NCBI RefSeq assembly: GCF_036785885.1
Contig: NC_092323.1
Span: 18,546,501-18,610,500, forward strand
Origin: Coffea arabica
Taxonomy: Eukaryota > Streptophyta > Magnoliopsida > Gentianales > Rubiaceae
Length of the DNA: 64,000 nt
Reading direction: 5' to 3'
Shown here in pieces: positions 10,986 to 23,494 of this stretch (the stretch's first letter is position 1; every line of letters starts with the position of its first letter). Position numbers and translations under genes: made by a program. The notes below the pieces were generated by a model. It worked only from the letters and a program-made list of their open reading frames with translations. It was not told the DNA's origin and made no database searches.

Positions 10986-11193
10986 ATTTTAATCCAAACC
11001 AAGGGCCTGTTTGGAATCTCAAGTTTTTTACAAGTTTGTTTGCTACTAGTTTTTTAACAACTTTTGCTACAGGAACCCCAAAAAACTTATCAAAGTTTTT
11101 AACCTACACACTTCAAATCTAATACACAAAAAACTTTCCCTTCAACTTTTCTTCTTTTTCCTCCCCCACCCAACCCACCACGTCCTCCGTCTT

Positions 11194-11729
11194 TAGCTGG
11201 AAAGTAGTATGAAAAGAAAGAAAAATGGCTGAACCACTTGCAGAGGAGAGAGGCAGATCCGAGGCTTTAGATCCGAGGGGTTAAATATGATCCGAGCTTG
11301 GATCCTAGCTGATATGAGAACTTCCTCAAAGTGATCCGAGCTCGGATCAACTGACCTCGGATCCATTACTCCAGAAGTTCAGACGAGGCCTCGGATTCCT
11401 CTTTGGTATGGATGGATCCGAGCTCGGATCCATCTCAATTTGCTTTCATCTTCTCTTTGTCTCCATTTTCGTTCCTTGTTTTCTTTGCTCAACACAGAAT
11501 CACTAATGCTCATCTCTTTTTAATCATATGTGCGAGGGTCATGCATTGATAACCTTCAAAATATCACAAGTTTATGCATTAATCTATTCATTTTTCGAGT
11601 TTCCATTATTCAAACAACATTTAAGCAATTTGTACCAAAAAGAGTTCCAATATGACTTTAATCCTCTCAAAACATACCAAAAAGTTCATGCCAAACTGTA
11701 CAAAATGTACGTTAAATATTCACTTATTA
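11194..11729 (-). repeat. 3' LTR piece of the minus Athila-like element
   Basis: It matches 22895-23478 in direct orientation, both holding clusters of GGATCCGAGCTCGGATCC-type palindromes. The minus-strand LTR start is TAATAAGTG here and TGATAAGTG in the other copy. Only about 540 bp of the 1.7 kb LTR remain. DNA to the left (11003-11193) is unrelated. Confidence 0.8.
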
Positions 11730-13047
11730 AATTTCTCCACACTTAAATCATTGCTTGTTCTCAAGCAATTCACACATAATCAGTTTCAATGATTTTAAGA
11801 GGTAAAATAATACATGTACTTTTGTTGAATTTAATTTCTCATGACTAGAAAATCAATCATTATGCCATTGTTCAAATTGCATTAAATACTCATAATATCA
11901 AGTAAAGAAAAGATAATTATACCCTAATTTAACAAGTTAAACTTAATTTCTCACTCTAACCTAATTTCACAAGTAAACAAACCACATAGTCAATTTATAG
12001 TCTTCCTCCTCCTATAACCATCTTTTTCTCAAAATTTAACAACTAAGAGGAACTTTATTTTACTTAAATAGTGAACATGTCTTTTGAAGCGAAAATCGAC
12101 ATTTTTAGGTGAAAATCCCCGATTACTTAACATTTCACTTACTCAAATTGTTATGCATGCTCTTAACTCCAGTACTTTTTTACCCAAATGTCAACATTTG
12201 TAGATGCCAACCCTCGGTTACTTGGCACGAGAATTATTGGAGTAGAACAAATATTATTATTTATATATTTTAACAAATCAATAACTAAATATTCCCTCAT
12301 TGAAAATGTTTAAGAATAATTAAAGGAAGAGTATGGCTTCTTATTGACTATATCAATCACTTACTTATAAAATTAAACAAAGAGGAGAAATCTTATTAAA
12401 CATGTAAAATTATAGGCATAATTTTCCTTACTTAACCGAATATACTTTCTAAAATGCAAAAATTTTAATTACATAATAACCAATTCCAAGTTAAATGAAG
12501 ATTAAAACTTTTCAAAATACATATAAAGTTTCCAAAAATGAAAGAATTAGACACTTAATGTGAACAATTTGGCCGTTTTTGAAAAATTGCAAAGCCATAA
12601 TTAAATACTGAAAAATATTTTAGAAAAATTTTAACAGAATTTCCCTTATAAATGGACAAAACTCCCTGTCAACATACCCAATTTCAAGAAAATTATGGCA
12701 ATATTTTCAAATATAATTCCAACATTTTTAAGCCACAATAAACTGAAAACATGCATTTCAAGACACAATCAAGGCATAAGATAATCAAAACACAAAATAC
12801 TCTCTTCCCCACACTTAAAATTCACAATGTCCTTATTGTGAAAGAAGGAAAAAGAAACTAGTACTCCCTATAAAGAAGTGGTGATGCAATTTGAAGCTAC
12901 GAATATCATGAACATCCAAATTCTGTTCAAACTGAAACAAAGGATATGGTGAAACATAAGTAGCACAAGATTAACAAAAGAAATGAAGACTTCGAGATTT
13001 AAACATAATAAAAGCAAGAAAAACAAAAGACTTCAAAGCTGTTATGT
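11730..13047 (-). other. 3' non-coding region of the Athila-like element
   Basis: On the minus strand the sequence AAGTGTGGAGAAAT next to the LTR is the likely polypurine tract. A second purine run, TTTAAGTGTGGGGAAG (around 12805-12820), follows the extra ORF. Both have counterparts in the plus-strand element (about 30218 and 31121). There is no coding sequence; the rest is AT-rich. Confidence 0.65.
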
Positions 13048-14567
13048 TCACAAAGAAACAAAAGAAACATCATCAAAGGGATCTTCAAGGCTGTGTAGAA
13101 TCAGGATCAACGCTCTCAGCAGCACCTTGTGACCCATGGGATGTGCCAATGTGGCCCTCCTCAGTGGTAGGAATCGAAGAAGGTGAACGACGAATGTGAA
13201 AGTGGTCCTCCATTGCTTGAAGACATCGATCATCCGTTGCTCATGCTGATCAATTCGCTCCATGACCCTTGTCTCCATACAACAGATAGCCTTGAAGACT
13301 TCTTGCCACTTGGATCTGGGAGGAGGTGGGGGTCGTGGAATGGGAGGAGGTGGAGTCGGCTGTGCCTCCATTTCTTGAGGTTCTTGATCTGGTTGAGAGT
13401 GAGGTGGAAGCTGAGCGGAGGTCGACGCTTCTCCAACGTCTCGAACCAAGGAGGCTCAAAAGTCTGTAGGGATACCCAAGAACCTTAATAATACAACATT
13501 TACCTTATCGACTGCCTTGGTAGTAAGGGTTCTCTCTGCACCCAATGGAACCTCGAGCTTCTCAAACAGAAGAGAGAGGAAGCGAGGAAATCCAAAACAA
13601 GTCTCACCGGCTCACATGTGTGCTGTAGTACGCATGTAGCTAATGATAATGCTTGTTAAAGGGATCCCTGTCAACTGTCGACCTATTCCATGTATCATCT
13701 TGTCCAAGAAATAGAGGTCACCATTACGCAGCTCCCTATTTCCACTCCTCTTCGGTACCACATTAAAAGCAAACAGATAGAAAATAATGTGGTACCTAGG
13801 TTCAAATGAATCTGCATATACTATTAGCTTCTTCGAACTTCTTCTCTCACGGTATTGACCCTTAAGACGTGATATAGCTTCTCCCACTTGCCATGGATCA
13901 CGTGTCTTAAATTTTTTGGTCAATTTCACATCCTCCCTCGAATCCTTGATTTGGAAATATGTCGTAATTGTCCCGCGATGGATGGCAATTCGCTTTCCTC
14001 CAACTCAGGAGACAATTAGATTCCCACTATGGCCTTGCTTTTCTTCAACATTGGCATAAAATTCTCGCACCAAATTGGGATAATAATGCTTCGGTAATTT
14101 GAGTATATTCTCCCATCCAAGTCGCTTAAATGCCATGAAAATCTTCTAGTGGTCATCCACCTCCGGTGCCAAGTGCTTTTCAATGATGATTTCTTTGGTT
14201 GATCCTGCCTTGTACCACTGTTGATTTTCTAAGAATGTGAATGCTAAGGTGACTCCTCACGACTAGTGGATGCTCTCTTCCGGCGTGACCGAGGAGGTGA
14301 TTCCGGAGAAGGAGATTCCTCCACTGGCGAGAGAGACTCCTCAGGTACTGAAGGAGTACGCTTTTCACTTGTAAATGGTGAAGGTGTACGAATAGTAGCC
14401 CTTCTTATGCGAACCATGGTGCCTATATCAAAAATAATATCAATGCATATTAGAAACAATCCATACCCCTTGAAAATACACTTTAAAAATGCTGAGAAGT
14501 CATTTGAAAAAATTTCAGCAGAGTTTTCCCTTGAAAAAGGACGAAACGCCCTGTCAAGAATTACCAA
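13048..14567 (-). pseudogene. Extra (env-position) ORF of the Athila-like element, broken
   Basis: Read on the minus strand, the product would begin around 14417 (MVRIRRATIR), with a Ser/Pro-rich basic head. A middle domain contains VREFYANV and GDLYFLD, resembling the 'putative plant transposon protein' domain common in this position. A Pro-rich linker (PPPPPIPRPPPPP) and a short helical tail follow. Several in-frame stops interrupt it, two of them TGA where W or R would be expected. The plus-strand element has a protein with the same order at 28855-30126. Its role is unknown; an envelope function is not shown by the sequence. Confidence 0.65.
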
Positions 14568-15483
14568 AATTCAAACAAACCTCTTAACCCTTTATGACAT
14601 CCACTCTCAACAATTGAAAAGCATATTTCGAATTAGAATCTCATTAATGGTATGAAAAATCCAATCACTTGAGAATTTAAGCTATATTCAAGAATAGAAT
14701 AAAATCTCAAAGTAAAAAAAAGGACTTTCAAAGATAATGTGCAACAACTTTGAACCTTAACCATTACTTCAAAGTATCATCTCCATATATATTAGCAAAA
14801 CATCCTCAATTGGAACAATTCTCAACGTATAGTAATTTCATCCAAAAATTACACACCAATCGGTTATACTGAATACACATTATCATCAATTTGCATAAAA
14901 ATTAGCTCTAATTCTTAAAAACAAGTGCAAATTATCCCAAAGAAGCCAGAAATTTCATGCAAAAAGTTCAATTTGCTTTAACTTAATAATTGAGAAAAAA
15001 TTCTACAAAAATATCACCATATTAACAAATTCTTCAATTCTAAGCATTCAAGTAATTCTAATGACAAATATTAGCACAATGTAACACAATTATAGCAATA
15101 AAATTCAACATACATGCATTTCCTAAATATATAGAAAAATAGAAAAAAATGATAACTATGAATTTTAAAATTTCAAAAAAAATTGAAAATTCTTACCTCA
15201 AGTGTGTAGAGTGATGCTAAAGGATGATAAGAATGCCAAAAATGAAAGAGAAACAGCCCAAATTTGCCCCCAAATTGAATAATTTCAGTTCGGCCGAATC
15301 TTGTCTAGAAGGATTAAAATCCCTCTTTGATGATGTTTTAATGCGAAAGAAATTGGGGTTAATGATCATAAGAGGTTTGGGGAGGTTTTTATGGTGAGAG
15401 ATTGGAAGATTAATGGATGAAATAGAAGATTGAAGGAAGGAGGCTAGGGTTTCAGTAAAGAAGAAGAGAAGAAAGCTGAAAAA
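14568..15483 (-). other. AT-rich spacer, nothing recognised
   Basis: This lies between the extra ORF and the palindromic spacer of the minus Athila-like element. It is AT-rich with no open frame. It partly resembles about 12600-12700 (the stretch around CCCTGTCAA), suggesting an internal short duplication. Confidence 0.4.
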
Positions 15484-15660
15484 ATGCAGAACCGAGGTTT
15501 CGATTCTGCTATATCCGCGAATCGATCCGATCTCGGTTCTGCTATATCCGCAAACCGATGGTTCGATCAGGGCTCGGATCTGCTACTCCAGAAGCACAGA
15601 CGAGCCCTCGGATCCGACTGGACTTTTACGGATCCGAGCTCGAATCCGTCTTTTTCTGCA
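15484..15660 (-). repeat. GC-rich palindromic cluster between pol and the extra ORF
   Basis: It contains GGATCCGAGCTCGAATCC (15630-15647) and the phrase CTACTCCAGAAGCACAGACG, both close to sequences in the element's LTR (11333-11431 and 23038-23136). It stands out by composition from the AT-rich surroundings. Confidence 0.7.
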
Positions 15661-16309
15661 ATTTTTGCAAAAACTGTAAATTTTTTTAATTTTAACAGCT
15701 TTTTCTACTAATTCCAAATTACACTTGTGATGAATATTTTCGCAATTTCAACACTACACGCAAGTGTAATATACCCTAAACACAAAATCCAGCCTCCCAA
15801 AACGCATCAAACACATCTATATTGCAAATAGAAGGTTGAGCTTTTTTGAGCATTTTGGCACTTTTACACTAAAATGGTACCTTTAGGCATGAAATGTACA
15901 TCAAATGAGTCCATGAGCATATACAAACATGTTATCACCAAAACTTACTTGGATATCATAAGAATGCATAATTCATATTGGAACAAAAATTATTTAAACA
16001 CTTAAAACAAATTCTAATATAAAACTTCCCTTTTTCTTGGGTTTAGCCTCTTATGATCCTTAAAGATATTCCTTTGAACCGGAAAAATCTACAAAATCAA
16101 TTTTTTTATCATTAAAATCATACCAACTAATAAAACATACAAATTAAAACACATTAAAATAAAAGAAATCATTGGATTACCTCCCAATTAATGCTTTTGT
16201 TTATAGTCGTTGGCTCAATTCAAGGGTTGAATTCTCAAATTGAAGAAGAATCACCCAAGTGACATATAAGTTCCTTGGGAACAATTTCACCTGCTAAGTA
16301 GGGTTTTAA

Positions 16310-17493
16310 TCATTGTCCATTGACCTTAAACCTTTCATTTCTTGAATTTGCCACTTCAACAGCTCCATAAGGATATACTTGAGTAACTTCAAATGGTCCC
16401 GACCATCTTGACTTCAGTTTTCCTGGAAATAACCTCATGCGCGAGTTGAATAAAAGCACTTCTTGCCCTATCTGGAATTGTTTAGGGATAATATGCTTAT
16501 CATGCCAATATTTGATCTTCTTTTTATAAATTTTGACATTTTCATAAGCATGTAGCCGGTGTTCCTCCAATTCACTTAACTCAAGTAAACTCCTTCCTCT
16601 TGCAAGATTAAAATCCATATTAATTGCTTTAATAGCCCAATAAGCTTTATAATCAATCTCTATAGGTAAGTGATAAACTTTTCCATAGACTAAATGATAC
16701 GGCGACATTTCTAAGGGTGTCTTAAATGCCGTTCGGTAAGCCCATAGTGCATCATCTAGCTTTGTAGCCCAATCCTTGCGTGATTTATTCATAGTTTTCT
16801 CCAAAATGAGTTTTATCTCTCGATTTGCTAATTCCGCTTGTTCGTTGGCTTGAAAATGGTACGGAAGTGATGTCTTGTACCTACAACTATATTTAAACAA
16901 TAAGGAATCAAGTTGTTTGTTACAAAAATGTTTTCCGTCATCACTTACTATGCCTTTCGGTATACCAAATCTGCAAAAAATGTTCTTTTTAAGAAATCGG
17001 AGCACAATCTTAGAATCATTAGTAGGTGAAACGATTGCCTCTACCCATTTAGAAATATAATCTATTACTACTAAGATGTACTTATTATTAAAAGAACTAG
17101 GGAATGGTCTCATAAAATCAATACCCCATACATCAAATAACTCAACCTCCAAAAAGATAGTTAGGGGCATTTTATTTTTACGAGATATATTTTCAGTTCT
17201 TTGGTATGCATCACAACTTTTAACATATTCCCTAACATCTCGGTACATAGTTGGCCAATAAAATCTTGATTGCCATACCTTTGCTACAGTCTTTGAAGTG
17301 CTAAAATGACCGCCTGTTTCAAGGTTATGACAGTGATATAAAACGTTATGTACCTCATCTTCAGGAATATATCTGCGCACCATACCATCAGCACAATGTC
17401 TATATAGCAATGGTTTCTCTCAAAAGTAACTTTTGACATCATGCAAAAATTTCTTCTTTTGATGATAATTAAATCCCTTAGGAATTTCTCCAC
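16310..17493 (-). pseudogene. Integrase domain of the minus Athila-like element
   Basis: This is the longest open part, 366 residues from 17410. It shows an H2C2 zinc region (HCH...GGH, then CDAYQ), a catalytic core with WGIDFM, SDDGKHFCN and NREIK as the D,D,E positions, and the gypsy-type C-terminal part with KLKSRWSGPF. It normally inserts the DNA copy into the host genome. A stop at about 17420 separates it from upstream pol frame. No chromodomain is visible, which fits Athila rather than chromoviruses. Confidence 0.85.
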
Positions 17494-17569
17494 TTACTAA
17501 ATAATTAGCAATATCTGCATACCATGGAGAATTGATAACTGCTAGTACAAACTCATCCGAAAAATTTTC

Positions 17570-18091
17570 TTAGATAGGAACTTGATCTTTGACTGGGATA
17601 TATTCCAAGCGTGATAGATGATCTGCCACAAGATTTTCCGTTCCCTTTTTATCTTTTATTTCTACATCAAATTCCTGCAACAAAAGAATCCATTGAATTA
17701 GTCTAGATTTTGCATCTTTTTTATTTAACAAATATTTGAGAGCTAAGTGATCCGTATAGATGATAACTTTAGATCCTACTAAATAGGATCTAAATTTGTC
17801 TAAAGTAAATATCACCGCTAATAGCTCTTTTTCTGTTGTTGCATAATTGAATTGTGCCTCATTTAACAATTTACTAATATAATAGATGGCATGCAACCTT
17901 GCTTCTTTCTTTTGCCCCAAAACTATCCTAACCGCATAGTCACTTCCATCGCACATCAATTCAAATGGTAGTGACCAACCGGATGAAGTTATAATTGGAT
18001 CAGAAACCAATTCATTATTCAACCTTTCAAAAGCAACTAAACAATTGTCATCAAATTGAAAAGGGGTATTTTTACATAATAAATCACACAA
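17570..18091 (-). pseudogene. RNase H domain of the minus Athila-like element
   Basis: The 173-residue frame contains [21 protein letters not shown] and [11 protein letters not shown], the D-E-D pattern of gypsy RNase H, then the connection [15 protein letters not shown]. It degrades the RNA of RNA-DNA hybrids in reverse transcription. A stop at about 17570 and a frame break toward RT show it is not part of an intact polyprotein. Confidence 0.85.
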
Positions 18092-18159
18092 CGGCTTTAC
18101 TATTTTAGAAAAATCCTTAATAAAGCGTCTATAAAAGCCGGCATGTCATAGAAAACTCC

Positions 18160-18942
18160 TTATCCACTTGACATTTTTTGGAGGTGGCAATTGCTCGATG
18201 ACTTCAATTTTTGCTTTATCCACCTCAATTTTCTTAGAGGAAATCTTGTGTCCCAAATAATTCCTTCGTTTACTATAAAATGGCATTTCTCCCAATTTAA
18301 TATAAGATTTTTCTTCTCACATTTCTGCAAAATCAAATCCAAATTATGAAAATAATGGTAAAAAGATGACTCATACACAGAAAAATCATCGATAAATATC
18401 TCCATAATTTTTTCAATATAATCAGAAAATATAGCCATCATGCAACGTTGAAATGTCGCAGGAGCGTTGCACAAATCAAATGGCATCCTTCTAAAAGCAA
18501 AAGTGCCATAAGAACATGTGAATGTGATTTTCTCTTGATCCTCCGGAGTTATAGCTATTTGGTTATACTTTGAAAAATCATCAAGAAAACAGTAAAATTC
18601 ATATCCGGCTATTCGCTCCAATAATTGATCAAGAAATGGTAAAGAAAAATGATTTTTTCTTGTTGCCGCATTTAATTTGCGATAATCGATATACACTCTC
18701 TACCCAACTACAAGTCTAGATCGAATCATCTCATCATTTTTATCCATAATTGTAATGATTCCATCTTTCTTTGGTACAAAATGAATTGGACTAATCCAAA
18801 CGTTATCGGATATAGAAAAGATTATACTTGCGTCAAACCACTTAAGAATTTCATTTTTTACCACCTCTTTCATGTTTGGATTTAGTCGTCTTTGTGTTTC
18901 CACCATTGGTTTGCAATTGTTCTCCAATAAAATACGGTGCAT
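18160..18942 (-). pseudogene. Reverse transcriptase domain of the minus Athila-like element
   Basis: Two consecutive open parts, split by a stop at about 18698, contain SPIHFVPKKDG, YIDYRKLNAATRKNHF, FLDDFSKYNQI, RRMPFDLCNAPATFQ and FIDDFSVY, the usual RT blocks. The active-site pair DD is present (FIDD). The frame is lost at the RT-RNase H junction around 18160. Confidence 0.85.
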
Positions 18943-19032
18943 GCATATAGAAGGACTTATACCTTTAATGTCTGAAATTGTTCATCCAATTACCTTCTTA
19001 TACCTTTTTAGAACTCTTAATAACTTTGCACA

Positions 19033-19864
19033 CTACTCATCATCAAGGTTAGTACTAACGATTACCAGTAAAGTGCTATTTTTTCCAAGAAATTCATACC
19101 TTAGATGAGTTGGAAGTGGTTTAAACTCTAATTTTGGAGGTTCAATTTTCGAAGGCGATGGAAGCCCTTTACCTTGGCCAAGACTTTCATAAACACTACA
19201 CTTTCTATATGGTGCTTGAAAATCCAAATACTTGGCCACTTCTTCAAGCTCTTCACAATCTCCCTCTTGCATACCTAAACTCAATAAACAAAGCTCAAGC
19301 AGGTCGAAGTCAAAATTGACTCGACTCCATTCTTGGATTAGTTTATCAATGGTGCCAATAGAATAAGTATGATTAGTAAAAGAACGGTATATTTTCATTT
19401 CATTCAAATTAAATTCTATCTCTTCTTCACCTACTTGAAATTTAAACTTGCCATTTTTAATATCAATAATAGTATCTGCAGTAGTTAGAAATGGTTTATC
19501 TAGAATAATTAGTAGAGATATATCTTCTTCCATATCTAAAATCACAAAATTCACTGGAATGATAAATTTTTGAACTTTGATCAATACATTCTCCAACACT
19601 GCCAATGGATATCTAATAGACCTATTCGCTAGTTGCAAAGTAATATTAATGCGTTTTAAACTCATGCAAATCTAATTGTCTAGCCACCGTTAAACAAATT
19701 AATGATATACTAGCACCAAGATCACACAATACTTTAGAGAAATCAATGTTACCTATGGTGCAAGGTATAGAAAAACTCTCCGGATCCTTCAATTTCGGTG
19801 ATAGCTTATTTTGTATGATGGCACTGCATTCCTCCGTTAATGCTATTGTTTCGCAGTCTTCCAA
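19033..19864 (-). pseudogene. Aspartic protease and linker of the minus Athila-like element
   Basis: The segment FSIPCTIGNIDFSKVLCDLGASIS holds the protease motif in the form DLGAS (written here in two parts: FSIPCTIGN and CDLGASIS). It is followed by LANRSIRYPLAVLENVLI and FVILDMEED, typical of Ty3/gypsy proteases of this lineage. The two open frames (19646-19864 and 19033-19665) overlap by a frameshift. The linker leads into RT. Confidence 0.75.
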
Positions 19865-19878
19865 CTTTCTCTTTCAAG

Positions 19879-21449
19879 TCATGATTTTCTTGAGAAATTT
19901 CGCATATGAAGGAATCTACAAAATAGCATCAGCAAAAAGAATGTTAATGTGCAATTGCTTGAAGATTTTAACAAAATTTTTAAAATTCTTATCAAATTTA
20001 TTCTGCTTGAGTCTTTGGAAAAATAGAACTGCAGGAGGTATCGGAATGGTAACGGGAGATGATGGTTGATTTTCTCTTGGATTCTCCCAACTATTTTCCT
20101 CCACAATCGCCTCTTGATTCTTTCTCTTTTCTACATGTTTTTCACTCTCATCTTTCTCACCTTTACTCACAGGAGGATCCTCTAATTATTTATCACTACG
20201 AAGAGTAATGGCTTTGACATGCTCTTTAGGATTAACCTCCGTTTTGCTAGGCAATTTTCCTTGATTTCGATTGTTCAAGGAATTAGCAATTTGATCAATT
20301 TGAACCTCTACATTCCTATATATTATAGTAAATTGGTCCAATCTTCCTTTTACTGCTCAAATCTGTCCGAAATAACCTTAGCGAGTTTTTCCACCGCAAT
20401 CTCCCAACTTGGTTTTGTTTCAATTTGTAGTTGCCTTGGTTGGAATTCCGGTGGGTTGGTTGGCCTTGGTTGATTACCTTGATCTTTCCATCCAAATTTT
20501 GGATGATTTCTCCATTCCGAGTTATAAGTGTTCGAGTTGGGGTTATTTTGATGAATGTGTTGATTCTGAGCAGGTATAATTTATCAACAATTTACGATTC
20601 CGAAATTGTATCTACATAACGATTTCTAAATTGTACCTCCACATATAGAGCAACAAGTTACATGTGTATTAGATGAATTTAGACCAACTCCACCTTGTCT
20701 ACTTAGCAATTTCATCACATTATTCATTTGAGCATTCAGCATATTGAGAGTGTCCATTTCTATCATACCTGGGTGACATCTCGTATTACCTCTCTCATTG
20801 GCCTATTGATAGTTATTTGTAGCTATTTTTTCTATCAAATTCTGAGTTTCTTGGGATAATTTACCCATTAAAGTTTCACCTGCAACTGCATTAATCATAA
20901 TTTTAGTAGAAAAAGATAAATCATTATGGAAGGTTTGTACGATTAGCCAATCGGACAGTACATGATGTGAACATTTTCGTAGCAAATCTCTAAATCTTTC
21001 CCATGCCTCATATAATGATTCACCTTCTAATTGGCTAAACTAGTGATATCCATTCTTAGCTTAGCAGTCTTACCCAGTGAAAAATACTTATTCAAAAATA
21101 TCCTTGATAAATCATCCCATGTGGTAAAAATGTTAGAAGCATAAGAGTGTAACCAAATTTTTGCCTTATCTCTCAATGAAAATGGGAACAATCTTAGCCT
21201 TATAACATCATCACTAACTCCATTCATTTTAATTGTATCACATATTTCCAAAAATGTAGCTAAGTGTGAGTTAGGATCTTTTGCTGCATTACCTCCAAAT
21301 TGAGATTGTTGAATCATTTGTATAAGTGATCGTTTAATCTCAAAATTGTTAGCATTTACCGTAGGTCTTGCTATGCTTGTTTGAGATCCTTGTATCCCCG
21401 GTAGAGTAAAATCTCGTAGAGCTGGCCTATTTGTTTCGTTTTCTGTCAT
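19879..21449 (-). pseudogene. Gag of the minus Athila-like element, frameshifted
   Basis: From 21449 the frame begins MTENETNRPALRDFTLPG and contains DPNSHLATFLEI and LRLFPFSLRDKAKIWL, the retrotransposon gag domain. A one-base frameshift and stop at about 21030 ends this part. The domain continues at 20803-20985 with WLIVQTFHNDL. Farther down a CCSICGG remnant marks a zinc knuckle, followed by more stops. Gag forms the particle that packages the RNA. The breaks make it non-functional. Confidence 0.8.
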
Positions 21450-21743
21450 CTCTTCTTCAAATGGTAACTCTATTAAGATTTCCTCTATCGGTTGCTAAAC
21501 TTCTTAGTCCTCTTGCTGTGGTGTATGCCTTCTTTGTTTACGTAGTGTCCTTTCAATTTCTGGATCAAAAGGTGCAACTTTTCAAAATACCCGGTGCATA
21601 CACTACAAGCAGAAATAAGAGACATTATACAGTTTCTATTGTCACAAAACTGATTAAAATGCAAAATTAACTATAAACAGCTTAACTAATAAAAATATAG
21701 CTGTCTAAAGTAATAGAGATGATTAGGTCCTAATATTGCTGCT

Positions 21744-21766
21744 CCCCTATAACGTCGTCAAAAATT
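21744..21766 (-). other. Degraded primer-binding site of the minus Athila-like element
   Basis: On the minus strand TTTTTGACGACGTTATAGGG follows the LTR. It resembles the Athila-type primer region TTTGGCGCCGTTGCCGGGG with several substitutions. Confidence 0.5.
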
Positions 21767-23478
21767 TGATGGTTTTTTTGTTATATTATAAGTGCAAGTT
21801 TAATTTCAATTTATACCCGTTGACTGCAAGTATGTAAGCCAAACTAGTAGTTTAGAGCATTAATCGGGTCGATCCCACGAGTAGCAATGTCTACAAGTAT
21901 TAGATCCTTATTTTCTCTATTATTTAGACTTATAATGAATTTGAACAGAAAAATTATATTACTATTGCTTACAAATCTGATTTAATAAATGTAAGATATA
22001 ATTGAAGAAAATTTACTAAAAAATTGAATCTAGGGATATAGATTCCACTTATGGTACAAAAGATTCAAATGAATGAATTTAATACTTGTTACTCCTCTTG
22101 TTCAACCAGGGATTCATTTCCAAAATTGTCAAAATCTCATTATCATGATAATAATGGTTTAGAACAGCCTAGTATTTCCTAATCTCTTGGTGAATAACTA
22201 ACTCTGTTCTTACTTCATTCATGAAATGTAAATTTAATTCACTTGAATGTATTTCTATTCTCATGAACATACAACTCAAGCTCTACTCATGTTATTCCAT
22301 TGCTGCTATCAATTCTCATTGAGTAATAACAACTATAAACCTGCTATTGGTGATCAAACAACAACAAGTAATCAACAATGCACAAGTAGACAAGTTAATA
22401 CAAGATACACAAAGTGTAAATCACATTCAATTTATATCACTTGCCCATAAGTTTCATCTACTCCCTAGATTTAAAAATTTAGTTACTCATGAATGATATA
22501 ACAATCAAATTCATAACTTCATTAATAGAAAATATGACAAGTTACAAATACAAGAAGTATAAAGAAAAACTTAGCCAAGTTAATGGTGAAACCCTCAAAA
22601 TTCTGCTATGTCTTGCACTAGAAAATTACAAGATGAAGTTTTCAAGTGCTCCTTGCAATATTTGCTAGTTAGAGAGAATTGTCTACAAGAAATTGCTAGT
22701 CTCCGTATGATCTCTGACCTTCTCCTTGTTGCCCTCCATAAAAGCTGGTGAAAAGTTCCTTTTCCATTTTCTCATGAATCTCAATCCTCAATCTTGTTAA
22801 GAAAGTCAAAAGCAATGATTTTTGACTTGACAATAAATCATATTGTCCTCTCTTTGGCATCGAAGCATATGTCACCGAATTCTCTTACCAAATATAGCTG
22901 AAAAGTAGTGTGAAAAAAAAAGAAGAAAAATGACCAAGCCACTTGCAGAGGAGAGAGGCAGATCTGAGGCCTTGGATCCGAGGGGTTAAGTATGATCCGA
23001 ACTCGGATCCTAGCTAATCTGAGAATTTCCTCAAAGTGATCCGAGCTCGGATCAACTGATTTTCGATCCATTACTCCAGAAGTTTAGACGAGGGCTCGGA
23101 TCCCTCTTTGGTATGGATGGATTCGAGCTCGGATCCATCTCAATTTGCTTTCATCTTCTCTTTTTCTCCATCTTCGTTCCATGTTTTTTTTGCTCACACC
23201 TATTTCGCTCGGATCCGAACTCTTTTTCTTTGGTATGTTTTTTCTCCATCACTAATGCTTATGTCTTTTTAATCATATGTGTGAGGTTCATGCATTGATG
23301 GCCTTCAAAATATCACAAGTTTATGCATTAATCTATTCATTTTTCGGGTTTTCATTATTCAAACGACACTTAAGCAATTTATACCTAAAAAAGTTTTAAT
23401 ATGGTTTTAATATTCTCAAAACATACCAAAAAGTTCATGCCAAACTGTATAAAATGTACGTTAAATATTCACTTATCA
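21767..23478 (-). repeat. 5' LTR of the minus Athila-like element, about 1.7 kb
   Basis: It starts (minus strand) TGATAAGTG at 23478 and ends near CCATCA at 21767, next to the primer site. The phrase GTGGGATCGACCC near its end is common at the end of long plant gypsy LTRs. The first 584 bases match the left copy at 11194-11729. It abuts the truncated plus-strand element directly at 23479. Confidence 0.7.
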
Positions 23479-23494
23479 GTCATCTCAACCCGAA

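Larger units (their letters stand above)
11194..23478 (-). mobile_element. Athila-like Ty3/gypsy retrotransposon, minus strand, 3' LTR truncated
   Basis: In minus orientation the order is 5' LTR (23478-21767), degraded primer site, gag, protease, reverse transcriptase, RNase H, integrase, a GC-rich palindromic spacer, an extra ORF in the env position, polypurine tract and a 3' LTR piece (11729-11194). The long LTR and the extra ORF after pol are typical of the Athila lineage. Coding is broken by a frameshift in gag and several stops in pol and the extra ORF, so it is not autonomous. Confidence 0.85.

Noticed and set aside
11003..11193. Sequence beginning GGGCCTGTTTGG, like the end of some hAT or Tourist-type MITEs
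   Set aside because: Only one end is present, and neither a matching inverted repeat nor a TSD was found; left unassigned.
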